Made by a program: the position numbers and the translations under genes
Part shown: piece by piece, positions 48,154-57,035 of the stretch
Layout: each line of letters starts with the position of its first letter
How positions within the stretch are numbered: the first letter of the stretch is position 1
The notes under the pieces: generated by a model
Told to the model about the DNA's origin: nothing
The model's database searches: none
Seen by the model: only the letters and a program-made list of their open reading frames with translations
Assembly: GCA_031553765.1 (NCBI GenBank)
Contig: JAVBKY010000002.1
Coordinates: 186,001 to 250,000 of the forward strand
Direction: 5' to 3'
From: JAITMY01 sp031553765
GTDB taxonomy: Bacteria > Bacteroidota > Bacteroidia > Bacteroidales > UBA932
Length of the DNA stretch: 64,000 nt

Positions 48154-49359
48154 TTACGACCGTCGCCCAAGCAAAACGACCATACCGCTTCGGTGATTCT
48201 CGTATTCCACCCGGTGCCCGTCCTGCTCTACCCTATCCTCCTGCATGCCATACCATGAATGCAGAGCATAGTGATACAGTCCACTTGCAAAATTTTCCGC
48301 CAGCACTTGGCGCGCTCGAACTACGCGCTCCCTCGGCAGCGTCAAAAGGATCACGACCTTGCCATCTGTATCAGTCTGGGGTGTTTGTGCGTCGGGGTTA
48401 GGAATATCGAATAATAGCATTTGTTCGTCGGGAATATAACCACTTATGCGGCTCCACATGTCAACGGCCGCATGACGCACAAAATCGCGCAGCACCCCTT
48501 CGGTATCATCATACTGGCACAATTGCCCCATAAATGCCTCACCTATGCCATAAGACGTTTCATGTATCTTCACCTCTTCCACCACGCCAGCAATGGTGTA
48601 CCAGCGACGAAGAACGTAGGCAACAAGCAAATTCTCTATCTTCCCGTAAAGAGTTCTCAGCAAAGCTCCGGTAATCCACGTCTTTTTATCAAAATAGCAT
48701 GTTACAACTTTATTGCTAAACGTCGCCACCTTGTTACCGCTCCGTGATAGCGGATATAGCAACGTGCCAAGTTCGGACACTCCTTCCTGCAGTAATTGGT
48801 CAAATACACCACGTTCATCAGGACTCATGGCCCAAAGGTCGGGTCCGCGATCCACACCACTATCCTGCACGGACTTATCCTTCCCCACCATGGCTGCAGA
48901 AATAAAGCGCGATTTTTGCGCGGTATAGGTATATACGCGGTCGAAAACAGCATCGGCGCTAAGCACCATTTCGTACTGACTATCGCCATTTTTTACTTTC
49001 TCATCAAATACTATATCAACCTTACTATCGAGCAAATCCGTAATAACTCTCCTATTAGTAGCCCCCTTAAAATTCTTCCCTGCCAGCAACTCATCGCGCT
49101 GCGCTATATAGCGATACAACTTTTGGAGCAAACTCGCTATATCAATCATCAATGATAGTTGCATACGCTCAACCACCGATGGAGATGGGTATATAAGAGC
49201 GCCCAACCCAAGTTGCAGATCTGCGCGAACCACTTGTATCGTCGAACTTACGTTGCGATTTTCCACATTCCCAACTACCACGGCAACAGTAGGAACCTCT
49301 TCCACCGCGCGTAAGTAAGCGCTTAGCGCGGACAGTAAATCTTGCTCGCTTTGTATCAT
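48154..49359 (-). CDS. Large phage protein of unknown function, late region
   Basis: A 401-residue protein without recognised motifs, mostly helical with mixed charges. Two parts resemble each other weakly (LGLGALIYPSPSVVERM near 50 and LGTLLYPLSRSGNKVA near 200), suggesting an internal duplication. As the last gene of the late minus-strand block it is probably a virion component. Portal proteins are usually longer, so I do not call it portal. Confidence 0.5.
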   Translation of the reverse strand: MIQSEQDLLSALSAYLRAVEEVPTVAVVVGNVENRNVSSTIQVVRADLQLGLGALIYPSPSVVERMQLSLMIDIASLLQKLYRYIAQRDELLAGKNFKGATNRRVITDLLDSKVDIVFDEKVKNGDSQYEMVLSADAVFDRVYTYTAQKSRFISAAMVGKDKSVQDSGVDRGPDLWAMSPDERGVFDQLLQEGVSELGTLLYPLSRSGNKVATFSNKVVTCYFDKKTWITGALLRTLYGKIENLLVAYVLRRWYTIAGVVEEVKIHETSYGIGEAFMGQLCQYDDTEGVLRDFVRHAAVDMWSRISGYIPDEQMLLFDIPNPDAQTPQTDTDGKVVILLTLPRERVVRARQVLAENFASGLYHYALHSWYGMQEDRVEQDGHRVEYENHRSGMVVLLGRRS

Positions 49360-49371
49360 AATTTCTTATCT

Positions 49372-49539
49372 CTAATAATTCACGTAGTAATATTTCCTTG
49401 ATTTTCTCGGCCGAGGAACACTATCCGCTTTCAGCACCTCTGTATTAAACTTACGATTAGCCTCGGCAAATGCCGCTGCAAAACGGTTTGGCGCTTTGTT
49501 GAGCTGCAGTATAAGCAGTATAATAACAATGGTATCCAT
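49372..49539 (-). CDS. Small membrane protein next to lysin
   Basis: A 55-residue protein starting MDTIVIILLILQL, a single N-terminal membrane helix, with a basic tail (RPRKSRKYYYVNY). Its ATG overlaps the lysin stop (TAATG). Position suggests a lysis role (holin, antiholin or spanin partner) but nothing proves it. Confidence 0.5.
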   Translation of the reverse strand: MDTIVIILLILQLNKAPNRFAAAFAEANRKFNTEVLKADSVPRPRKSRKYYYVNY

Positions 49540-49952
49540 TATTCGAACGTAAAAAGTGTTTCCGGATCGACCCAATCGCCACCCAAATATTCACCGGCAA
49601 ACCACCTACCACCCGTTTTCACCGAGAAGTGAAGATGAGCACCGGTTGAGCGCCCAGAGTTGCCACTCGTAGCGATAATATCACCCTCGGCTACATATTC
49701 TCCCACGTGACGGCTGTAGCTATCCAAGTGGCAGAAACCGTAGCGAACATCGCCGACCTGCATGATGATAGTCTTACCTCCTATTTCGTGGTTATAGACC
49801 TGCTTAATCACGCCGCTTGATGGCGCTACCACATCGGTGCCAATGGAAGCCTTGATGTCCACGCCATTGTGGAACTTGTTCTTTTCTTTGGTAATAGGAT
49901 GTACCCTATTCCCAAATGGGCTGGTTATTCTACCCGTTAATGGTGCTATCAT
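49539..49952 (-). CDS. M23 peptidase endolysin
   Basis: A 137-residue M23 (LytM) zinc peptidase consisting of the catalytic domain alone: H28 and D32 in FHNGVDIKA, H106 and H108 in GAHLHFS. It cleaves peptide cross-links of peptidoglycan at lysis. No signal peptide, so release depends on a holin. It lies between two membrane-protein genes. Confidence 0.88.
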   Translation of the reverse strand: MIAPLTGRITSPFGNRVHPITKEKNKFHNGVDIKASIGTDVVAPSSGVIKQVYNHEIGGKTIIMQVGDVRYGFCHLDSYSRHVGEYVAEGDIIATSGNSGRSTGAHLHFSVKTGGRWFAGEYLGGDWVDPETLFTFE

Positions 49953-49956
49953 AATA

Positions 49957-50568
49957 TTATTCCTCGTATGGCGGAAGAATGTACTGTATGAGATTTCCGC
50001 TACCTCTCATACCTAACTCTACTTTGGTAATGTCAAAATCGCTCTCATTAGCGCTTTCAACGAATAGGCTGCCAATCCAATCGCCCGAAGTGTTAACAAG
50101 TCGCCTTATGGCCACCTTCTGGGTGCCACCAAGGCACATAATAGCCTGCGTTTTCCCATCTTGGATTGAAAAAACATCTTCGTATAGCCGGTAGTCGCGC
50201 GTAGCTAACTCCTTGACGAAAGCGGCCACCTCTCCCAGCTGCAACTTCTGCACGTAGCCAGCCATGCTACTCACCCCATGCTGCGTCACCTCCATGGTAA
50301 TAGTGATGTACTTCTGACTACTCAGGGGATGCGGCTGAGCAATATACACGCGGTCGGCATGAAGTTCATGGAGCAGCCGGTGCAGCTCGCCAAATATTCT
50401 TCCAATATTGGCGTTGACTACTGCGCGACGCTCCTTTTTGTCCTCCTCCAGCTGCTCGAACTTTTTGTCGGTAGATTTATCCTTGGTGTGCTGATTGTAC
50501 CCAAACCAAGCAACGCCAAGCGTTGATATTACCGATAGAGCCGTTACTATTACCTGTGTTAAATCCAT
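49957..50568 (-). CDS. Membrane-anchored protein, lysis cassette (possible holin or GAF-like)
   Basis: A 203-residue protein with one N-terminal membrane helix (about 4-24), a short charged coiled-coil (KKFEQLEEDKKER) and a C-terminal alpha/beta domain (residues 60-200) that looks GAF-like (LHADRVYIAQPHP...IGSLFVES). It sits 4 bp from the lysin gene. It is too large for a typical holin, so its role is open. Confidence 0.5.
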   Translation of the reverse strand: MDLTQVIVTALSVISTLGVAWFGYNQHTKDKSTDKKFEQLEEDKKERRAVVNANIGRIFGELHRLLHELHADRVYIAQPHPLSSQKYITITMEVTQHGVSSMAGYVQKLQLGEVAAFVKELATRDYRLYEDVFSIQDGKTQAIMCLGGTQKVAIRRLVNTSGDWIGSLFVESANESDFDITKVELGMRGSGNLIQYILPPYEE

Positions 50569-51215
50569 TTCTTTTGTAGATAAATATTCACTTCTTCGGG
50601 ACTCTCAGCACACATCTTACGCTGATAGAATTTCAGTAAAGCTTCCAACGTAGTAGCCTTTGCAGGCTTGCCGAAGTTAAATGCAAACCAAATATTCATA
50701 GTTTTGTCATACACGAAGCAGTCGTTGTGGCTCTTTCTCACATCGGGCGGAAAAGCATAAATGAAGTAGCACTCGTACTGACAGCCGTAGCTCTTGTTTA
50801 ACCTCTCCAAGGCTATTTGAGCATACGTTGCCATATCATCGCAATCGCCATTCGCGGCGAAGAATTCATAGGTACTCGCACGGTGGTCAATCAATCCCTT
50901 GAGCGGGTCGGCTCGGTAGGTGTAGTGATTACGGAAGTAGGCGCATAGGTCGTCAAGATTCTTAATTTGGTAGAATACGGACTCGCGCAACCTCGCTTGG
51001 CGATAGCACTTCTCCCCTGCGAAGAACAGCGCGATAAAATAGTACGGCGTGCAGAACCAGTTGAAGGCTCCGTACTTCCCGTACCACAATGGGCGGATAA
51101 TGATTACCGTTTTTTCCAAGAATGCACGCGTAATTTTCTTTCCCTTAATCAAGAAAATCAAGGCAATAGTAATCGCGTACAAGAGTGGTATTAGTAGAAT
51201 GGTTAGGTATATCAT
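50559..51215 (-). CDS. Transglutaminase-like cysteine peptidase with N-terminal membrane helix
   Basis: A 218-residue protein. One or two membrane segments (about 2-24 and 55-67) precede a transglutaminase-like fold with a Cys-His-Asp triad: C125 in ANGDCDDMATYA, H163 in KSHNDCFVYD and D170. Such folds hydrolyse or link peptides. It is placed in the late block between fibres and lysin; it might cut peptidoglycan or process host proteins at lysis. Its end overlaps the next gene's start. Confidence 0.65.
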   Translation of the reverse strand: MIYLTILLIPLLYAITIALIFLIKGKKITRAFLEKTVIIIRPLWYGKYGAFNWFCTPYYFIALFFAGEKCYRQARLRESVFYQIKNLDDLCAYFRNHYTYRADPLKGLIDHRASTYEFFAANGDCDDMATYAQIALERLNKSYGCQYECYFIYAFPPDVRKSHNDCFVYDKTMNIWFAFNFGKPAKATTLEALLKFYQRKMCAESPEEVNIYLQKKWI

Positions 51216-51418
51216 TTTTTCCTCCTCATTACATCACGCATTGACACCGCCACCACCTCTATCTCCGTACCGTCAGCCGATATGCGGAGCACCTTATCAT
51301 CGACGTTGTCCGAAGCAATGAAGTTAGCAGGGAGTTTCCCCTCAATGATTACGTACTTACTTACTATTGCCGTTTTTTCGGCGTTGGTGTAGTAGCCACC
51401 TGTTTTCTTTTTTGCCAT
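51212..51418 (-). CDS. Small phage protein, fibre-adjacent
   Basis: A 68-residue protein, MAKKKTGGYYTNAEKTAIVS then GTEIEVVAVSMRDVMRRKK, beta-rich with a basic tail. No family. It lies 2 bp after the short fibre gene and could be a fibre chaperone; that is a guess. Confidence 0.45.
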   Translation of the reverse strand: MAKKKTGGYYTNAEKTAIVSKYVIIEGKLPANFIASDNVDDKVLRISADGTEIEVVAVSMRDVMRRKK

Positions 51419-51419
51419 T

Positions 51420-52883
51420 TTATTGCGGATAAAAAGTTACTCCCCCATATACACGGCGCCTATTACCGTAAGCGCTACCATCGTCAAGCAAGCACATCAG
51501 CTCGCCATCCTCATACAAAATAAAAGGTAGCCCATCGCCTCGCTCGCTGGAGCACGACAGGAAGATCATGTGGGAGGGACGAAAACCAACCGGAAGTGGC
51601 ATCATTTCGCTATTGCCACTCTCGCACATAAACTCATCGAAATCCCACGATACTTCGACCATCCCTATCTTGTTTTTTCGGTATAGAATATAACCGTTAA
51701 CATACAGAAATGATGCATACTGCCACGGCGTTGACAGGTCAGCCGAACCTCCTACGTTGACTACTACCTGCTCCTCTCCATTGTAGCTATCTTCGCTACC
51801 GTCAGCACTTCGAAGGATTAGTAGATAGGGATTGGGCAACGTGTCGGGCTTAGAGAAGTTTTGCCACGCACCATCGCGGTAGATGAATACATCTTGGTAC
51901 TCCGACCAGTATAGTGAGCCCGTAGTACCAAATGTGCCCACCCTCTTGTACACAAGGTTAGTATTACGAAGGGTTAGTGAAAATTCACTTGGAGTAAAGT
52001 AGTTTCCTTGCCTTATACCTCCTATGTACAAGGGTGCTTGGACTAGGTCTGTCGTTACAGCGTTAGTTACAAGTACACCTGACTTGTTGTAGTAATTTCC
52101 GATTGCGTACTTCCAGTTAGTTGTGCCTATTTGAAAGGGCGAAAACATATAACCTGCGTAAGCGGAACCAGCCGTCCATGCCGTTGTGAGTGACCACCCA
52201 TCGTAGAAGATGTTATCCTTGAGGGATATCTTATTCGAGGTAAAAGTTCTTGCACCAGCCGCTGTGCTATTCGAAGTTGCGGTGATTTTTTCAATAGTCC
52301 CGTCTTCGCATATCCCAATAATGGGAACGTATGCCTGCGTACCGCCATTAGTCGGATCGTGTACCTTGTAATTACTTACGTAAGCCCCTATGATATCGGA
52401 ATAGTTAGCGCCATCCGTTAAGTCCTGACTCCCCATAAGGCATAGATACTCCCCGTTGTAGTAGAACAGCATCGTACCGTTAACTGCGGCGTATGCCGCC
52501 CCGGTACTCGAAGCCGCCGTAGGCTGACCTGCTGCCGTTCTTATCTGAATGTCAGCACTTCCATTAATCGCTACCGTGGCGCTACTCGCGGTATTGCCAA
52601 GTGTGAATGTTACGGCAAGTATATCACCCACCGTAAGCACGTAATCAGCTTGCGTAATCACCTTAGCCACCGTAGCGGCTGCCGTGGCACAGGCAAGCAC
52701 CTGTATCTTTGGGGCACTATCCCATGTCGTGCCGTTGTAGGTTCTTATTCGACACAACTTGGTGTCGAAATAAGTATGACCTACGCCAAGAGGGGAAGGG
52801 GCAGCTGCGAGGTTCTCGTGCCTTGCGTTTAGCAGCTGATTACCCCCGAAGTCGTGGTCCGTTATGTCTCTACCTTTTGCCAT
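51420..52883 (-). CDS. Phage tail fibre protein 1
   Basis: A 487-residue protein. The N-terminus (MAKGRDITDHDFGGNQLLNA, with TYNGTTWDSAP) is shared with the larger fibre and probably anchors it to the virion. A beta-rich module of about 250 residues (about 75-330) is paralogous to that of fibre 2: IQIRTAAGQPTAASSTGAAY, LFYYNGEYLCLMGSQDLTDG, YYNKSGVLVTNAV, FTPSEFSLTLRN. The C-terminal part differs and ends with a distinct receptor-like domain. Likely a receptor-binding fibre. Confidence 0.75.
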   Translation of the reverse strand: MAKGRDITDHDFGGNQLLNARHENLAAAPSPLGVGHTYFDTKLCRIRTYNGTTWDSAPKIQVLACATAAATVAKVITQADYVLTVGDILAVTFTLGNTASSATVAINGSADIQIRTAAGQPTAASSTGAAYAAVNGTMLFYYNGEYLCLMGSQDLTDGANYSDIIGAYVSNYKVHDPTNGGTQAYVPIIGICEDGTIEKITATSNSTAAGARTFTSNKISLKDNIFYDGWSLTTAWTAGSAYAGYMFSPFQIGTTNWKYAIGNYYNKSGVLVTNAVTTDLVQAPLYIGGIRQGNYFTPSEFSLTLRNTNLVYKRVGTFGTTGSLYWSEYQDVFIYRDGAWQNFSKPDTLPNPYLLILRSADGSEDSYNGEEQVVVNVGGSADLSTPWQYASFLYVNGYILYRKNKIGMVEVSWDFDEFMCESGNSEMMPLPVGFRPSHMIFLSCSSERGDGLPFILYEDGELMCLLDDGSAYGNRRRVYGGVTFYPQ

Positions 52884-52898
52884 TTCTTGAAAGAAAAA

Positions 52899-52918
52899 GG
52901 GGGAGGGATTACCTCCCC
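52899..52918 (-). terminator. Terminator downstream of fibre 2 gene
   Basis: GGGGAGG/CCTCCCC hairpin followed on the minus strand by a T-rich run. It lies between the two fibre genes. Confidence 0.6.
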
Positions 52919-52922
52919 ACTA

Positions 52923-55226
52923 TTATATACCCATTATTACTACTATCATACCCGCAGCACTTCCGTTCCAGCTAACGGTAACATCACCAGCTGCGGTTAC
53001 TGCTACGTCAGCAACTACAATGGCGTTATCCAAGTAACAAGTAACGCTGGGCATCTTACCGCATTTGTGAGTTGTGGCGGCAATGGTAAGTGAGGTACCT
53101 GTAGTAACGGCAGCGGATTGATAATGGTTGACCTTAGCGTTGAATTGGTCTTGTGCCTTACTAGTTAAACCGCTAATGTAGCCCAGCTGGGCGGGGGTAA
53201 CGGCTTGCCCGTTGGCAGATAGGTTACCCTTTATAGTCTTAACGCCAGTAATCTCCTGCGCCGTATCCAGCGAAACGGCATCTTTTATTCCATAACCACT
53301 CAGGGTATTCGGTTTAGAGGATACGTTGCCCCATGTTACGCTCTCAGCAATACGAGCGATATCAGCCAAGTACGCACACATGGAGTCGTGCTCTTGAAAA
53401 ATTCCACTTCTATCAAGCATGAATACAGGCTGCTCATCGGAGTGAATATAGTTACCAGCCGTGGTGAAGTAACCTATTCGCTTGTAGACAAAATTTTCAT
53501 TTCTCAGCGTTAACGAAAACTCTTGAGGAGTGAAATAAACTGTATCAGACTCACCATCGGTGCATAACTCACCTCCGATATATAGAGGCGTCTGGACCAA
53601 ATCAGTAATTACCGCATTGGTTACCAGCACACCCGATTTATTATAGTATTCACCTATAGCATATTTCCAGTTGGTCGTACCGACAGAATATGCACCATAA
53701 ATCTCTGCCGCAAAAACGACGCCAGGTGTCCAAGATGTTGTGCTGGCATTTGCAAATCCAATAAGGCTATTTAGTGCTATCGGGTTGCCACTAAATTGTC
53801 GAGTTCCTGCAGCTGTTGAATTAGTCGTCTCCGTTATTTTATTTATGCCAAAATCTCTGAAGCGATCCCATCCCAACCCAATTAATGCATAATAAGCCGA
53901 ACCTGGGTTAGCATTCGGGTTAACGTAATACTGACTAGCCTTAGCAACATAGGTAGTGCCAATTGTATTTTCGTCCGTCAAATCTTGGCTACCAAACAGG
54001 CACATATAGGTACCGTCGTAGTAGAATAGCATCGTACCATTGGCCGCAGCGTATGCAGCGCCCGTTCCTGAAGCCGCAGTGGGTTGACCGGCTGCGGTCC
54101 TAATTTGAATGGCAGCACCGCCGTTAACAGAAATCGTTGGAGAACTTGCCGTATTGCCGGAAGTAAATTTTAGAGCAAGAATAGCTCCAGCCACCAACGT
54201 GTAATCGTCAATCGTTACCACCTTAGCAGCAGTGGCTGCAGCAGTGGCTGTAACGCAAGATACAATCTTGGGTTGACGAGTGGCAACATCTTCCGGAGTG
54301 GCAAAATCCGAGGCATGTTTTCCATCGACGGTATCTGCATTACCGCTAATATCAATTGGTGCTGTACCCTTCTTTATTTTGGTAGGGTCAACCTCGGTGA
54401 CCGGTATGGCAACGTCTTTAGATCCGTCAAACTCCGTTGCGGTACCCGTTACAGCGCCGGAAAGCGATATTTTCCTTCCCGTTTTAAGTTTTGTGGCACT
54501 TAGTACCTCCTTGGCAGCGTCAGCGGTGTTATCTACGTTACCCAAGCCTACGTCTGCCTTAGCTAGCGTAATAGGTCCGATTCTCCCGTTAACGGAAGTA
54601 ACGGCATCGGTGTTATCCACCTTCTTCCAGCCGGCACCCGTAGATACCAGCCAGTCCCCTACCGATAAGCCTAAGCTAGCGAAGCTACCGTCAGTAGTAG
54701 CAATGTAGTATATACCTTCGTTAGCCTTGTAGCCTGTGATAGCAGTAGTATCATTCGTTAGCGTGAGGGTTGCCAATGCCGTACCCAACTTGGTTTTAGC
54801 GTTGGTGGACAGCGTGGCTACGCCTGCACCCGTGACCGTACCGCCGTAAAGCATTTGTCCGAGCACAAAGTCAGGTATGTTGGCAACGAGAAGCTTCTTG
54901 TTGGAGTCCAGCCCAGCGTAACCATCTGCAGCGCCCTTGTTAGTCTTATCTTCTTTCTTGTCCAGCGCAGCTTGTTGGGCGGTTGACACAGGCTTATCCT
55001 TATCCGCCGTGTTGTCCACCTTGTCAAGATTAAGGTCAGCCTTGGTGCCGCCTGTATTCTCCCACGCTGTGCCATTATACACGCGCTCCTTGTTGGTGGT
55101 TATGTTGTAGTACTTCTGACCCTTCTTTGGTGCAGGCGTCGTGGGGTCTGCTGCGAGGTTCTGAAGGACCGCATTCTGCAACTCATTTTGGTTTAAGTCG
55201 AGATTAACCAGTAATTTTTTTGCCAT
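52923..55226 (-). CDS. Phage tail fibre protein 2 (large)
   Basis: A 767-residue protein. The N-terminal anchor resembles fibre 1. A long repetitive section with LNLDKVDNTADKDKPVS and GLGNVDNTADAAKEV (tail-fibre repeats, about 60-110 and 215-280) is followed by the module shared with fibre 1 (about 330-575), a YGIKDAVSLDTAQEITGVKT segment, and a C-terminal tip (about 715-767: ATTHKCGKMPSVTCYLDNAIVV...). The tip is paralogous to that of the 220-residue protein gene next to it. Likely the main receptor-binding or trimeric fibre. Confidence 0.8.
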   Translation of the reverse strand: MAKKLLVNLDLNQNELQNAVLQNLAADPTTPAPKKGQKYYNITTNKERVYNGTAWENTGGTKADLNLDKVDNTADKDKPVSTAQQAALDKKEDKTNKGAADGYAGLDSNKKLLVANIPDFVLGQMLYGGTVTGAGVATLSTNAKTKLGTALATLTLTNDTTAITGYKANEGIYYIATTDGSFASLGLSVGDWLVSTGAGWKKVDNTDAVTSVNGRIGPITLAKADVGLGNVDNTADAAKEVLSATKLKTGRKISLSGAVTGTATEFDGSKDVAIPVTEVDPTKIKKGTAPIDISGNADTVDGKHASDFATPEDVATRQPKIVSCVTATAAATAAKVVTIDDYTLVAGAILALKFTSGNTASSPTISVNGGAAIQIRTAAGQPTAASGTGAAYAAANGTMLFYYDGTYMCLFGSQDLTDENTIGTTYVAKASQYYVNPNANPGSAYYALIGLGWDRFRDFGINKITETTNSTAAGTRQFSGNPIALNSLIGFANASTTSWTPGVVFAAEIYGAYSVGTTNWKYAIGEYYNKSGVLVTNAVITDLVQTPLYIGGELCTDGESDTVYFTPQEFSLTLRNENFVYKRIGYFTTAGNYIHSDEQPVFMLDRSGIFQEHDSMCAYLADIARIAESVTWGNVSSKPNTLSGYGIKDAVSLDTAQEITGVKTIKGNLSANGQAVTPAQLGYISGLTSKAQDQFNAKVNHYQSAAVTTGTSLTIAATTHKCGKMPSVTCYLDNAIVVADVAVTAAGDVTVSWNGSAAGMIVVIMGI

Positions 55227-55230
55227 TTTT

Positions 55231-55893
55231 TTACTTTCCTATTATCGTTATAATCATCCCTATGATAGCCCCATTCCACTTCACGCTTACATCGCCATTC
55301 GCACCAATATCTACATCACACAGAACTACAGCGCCACTCAATGTACAACTCACTACGGGGCTAGTGCCACACTTATGGGTAGTGGCGGGAATAAAGGCGG
55401 ATTCGCCGGCAGTAGAGTATTTGTAGCAGTTGGGCTTATCGTACCATAATGCTCTATCATTCGCGCTTACATGAACATTAGCATTGTTGATGTGCTCAAA
55501 TAAAAGTTCAATATCGGTGCTATCATTTTCCCATACTCCATCCGCATAAGAGAAATACCCAAACCTACCGTCCCCTTTATCAGCAACCCTGCAACGATCC
55601 CCATTTTGCGGAGGCAAGTCATTATTCGATAGTTCATCGCACTCCTCTATTGTGTCAACAAAATATATGGTTGTATTGCGTGTTTTTTTAATCCACGCAC
55701 TAAGCCACATTAAGTACCTTCTGAAGGTGCTGTGAGTTATTGTTTCACTACCATCGTATCTATCAAGGTATATGCGAGCAAACTGCGTCATTGAATACAG
55801 TAACGTAGAGCCCTCCCCCTCCTGCGCCATAAGCACGTTGAAGTATTCTTCGCACCATGCCTTTAACTTATCAAGTAGATCCTGCTCGCTCAT
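55231..55893 (-). CDS. Fibre-associated protein with shared C-terminal tip
   Basis: A 220-residue protein. The N-terminal helical part (residues 1-100) has no match. The C-terminal 50 residues (ATTHKCGTSPVVSCTLSGAV...VKWNGAIIGMIITIIG) closely resemble the end of fibre 2, so both probably share a trimer-forming or tip domain. Internal DRCRVADKGDGRFGYFSYADG is fibre-like. It may attach fibres to the tail. Confidence 0.65.
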   Translation of the reverse strand: MSEQDLLDKLKAWCEEYFNVLMAQEGEGSTLLYSMTQFARIYLDRYDGSETITHSTFRRYLMWLSAWIKKTRNTTIYFVDTIEECDELSNNDLPPQNGDRCRVADKGDGRFGYFSYADGVWENDSTDIELLFEHINNANVHVSANDRALWYDKPNCYKYSTAGESAFIPATTHKCGTSPVVSCTLSGAVVLCDVDIGANGDVSVKWNGAIIGMIITIIGK

Positions 55894-55894
55894 C

Positions 55895-56518
55895 CTAGTT
55901 TGCCATCATAGTTGCTTGCAGCTGCTCCATGCACTGCTTAGCCTCTTTTTCTTTACTAATTGCCGTAAAAACTTTGGCTGCTCCCATCCAGCCTATGGAG
56001 GCGAGTAATCCATCTACACAAAAATCACTCGACTTCGTCCAACCCTTTTTTACCATCGGGACATAGGTACATTTCACAGTCGCGGCATGGGGATAGCACC
56101 TCAGCACCGCCTCACCGAGAAATTTCGTTAGTACTACTACAGGCTTTATCACCCCAGCTCGCGTGGGTTCATGGAGTTGCTGTATGTGCCGTGGGCTACC
56201 CTCCGGTGTCAACTCTGTTACATCGCGCTCCCAGCTGATACCCCTCGCACTTGCAAAGCGTAAGTAGTCGTTAGGCAGTGATATTGTTTCCGCCCCACCG
56301 TCTTCATCGTTGGGGCCATCCACGCTAAAAAGCACGCAGTACTTAAGAGGCACCACCCTTAACAGGTCATTTATCGCATCCTCAAGCAACTCGTCTATAT
56401 AGGCATCAATAGGCTTAAGCAGTGAGTTCCCATCGGACACCACTGATGCAGCATCAAAGGGCGTCAACTCATCCATGCGCGCCCTTACCATGGCAATTAT
56501 ATCCTCTCTGCTTGCCAT
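55895..56518 (-). CDS. Head-tail adaptor-like protein
   Basis: A 207-residue protein lying between the capsid block and the fibres. The N-terminus is helical (ARMDELTPF...YIDELLEDAINDLLRVVP), the middle is beta-rich (AETISLPNDYLRFASARG), and there is a late VKCTYVPMVKKGWTK. The layout fits gp4/gp6-type head completion proteins. The assignment rests on place and pattern. Confidence 0.5.
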   Translation of the reverse strand: MASREDIIAMVRARMDELTPFDAASVVSDGNSLLKPIDAYIDELLEDAINDLLRVVPLKYCVLFSVDGPNDEDGGAETISLPNDYLRFASARGISWERDVTELTPEGSPRHIQQLHEPTRAGVIKPVVVLTKFLGEAVLRCYPHAATVKCTYVPMVKKGWTKSSDFCVDGLLASIGWMGAAKVFTAISKEKEAKQCMEQLQATMMAN

Positions 56519-56522
56519 TATT

Positions 56523-56945
56523 CTACTTTCGTGGCCAATTTACAAACACAACACCCAACTCTGCGGCCTTCGATACTACCTCGGTTGAGTTTCTAAGATT
56601 ACTGGGGTCAACAGACTTATTGGATATTAACCACGCTTTAGCTTCTTGGAAACTACTCACTTCTTCTACATTTTGCGTCGTATCATCTCCGCCACCCTCT
56701 CCACACAACGAATCGTCATCGTTCCCGGGAAGTTCTTCCTTAATTTCCTCACTTAGATTAAACCTCACATTAAACATGTGGTGAGCCTCAAGTTCCTTCT
56801 GCATGGCGGCGTCATCGGTACGATAGCTGCCACCTCGTTTGGTGAGACCTCGTCCTCCTGTAAAATCAACAAGCACCTCCTTGCCGTTCAGTTTTACATA
56901 AATGGAGTAAGAAGGAAATATGCTCTCATAAATTTTTGTTGCCAT
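56523..56945 (-). CDS. Phage structural protein with C-terminal HeH/LEM-like segment
   Basis: A 140-residue protein; the ATG giving MATKIYESIFPSY is preferred over an upstream in-frame ATG close to the capsid terminator. The beta-rich start (YSIYVKLNGKEVLVDFTGGRG) is followed by an acidic spacer (LPGNDDDSLCGEGGGDD) and a C-terminal helix-extended-helix stretch (SFQEAKAWLISNKSVDPSNL). Probably a virion accessory or head protein. Confidence 0.5.
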   Translation of the reverse strand: MATKIYESIFPSYSIYVKLNGKEVLVDFTGGRGLTKRGGSYRTDDAAMQKELEAHHMFNVRFNLSEEIKEELPGNDDDSLCGEGGGDDTTQNVEEVSSFQEAKAWLISNKSVDPSNLRNSTEVVSKAAELGVVFVNWPRK

Positions 56946-56980
56946 AACTCTATTAAAAATATTGTTTATAAAAAAAAGAA

Positions 56981-57009
56981 AGGCCACCCACCGTATCGGC
57001 AGGTGGCCT
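56981..57009 (-). terminator. Terminator after major capsid gene
   Basis: AGGCCACC / GGTGGCCT hairpin followed on the minus strand by a long T run. It may limit read-through from the highly expressed capsid gene. Confidence 0.7.
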
Positions 57010-57035
57010 TTTATTGCTTCTTAGCGCACGCCCGA

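Noticed and set aside
48154..49359. Portal protein
   Set aside because: Too short and without portal-like features; position at the end of the late block also argues against it.
51420..55226. Tail fibres as additional DGR targets
   Set aside because: I found no stretch matching the template repeat in either fibre; their similarity to each other is ordinary paralogy with differences at all bases.
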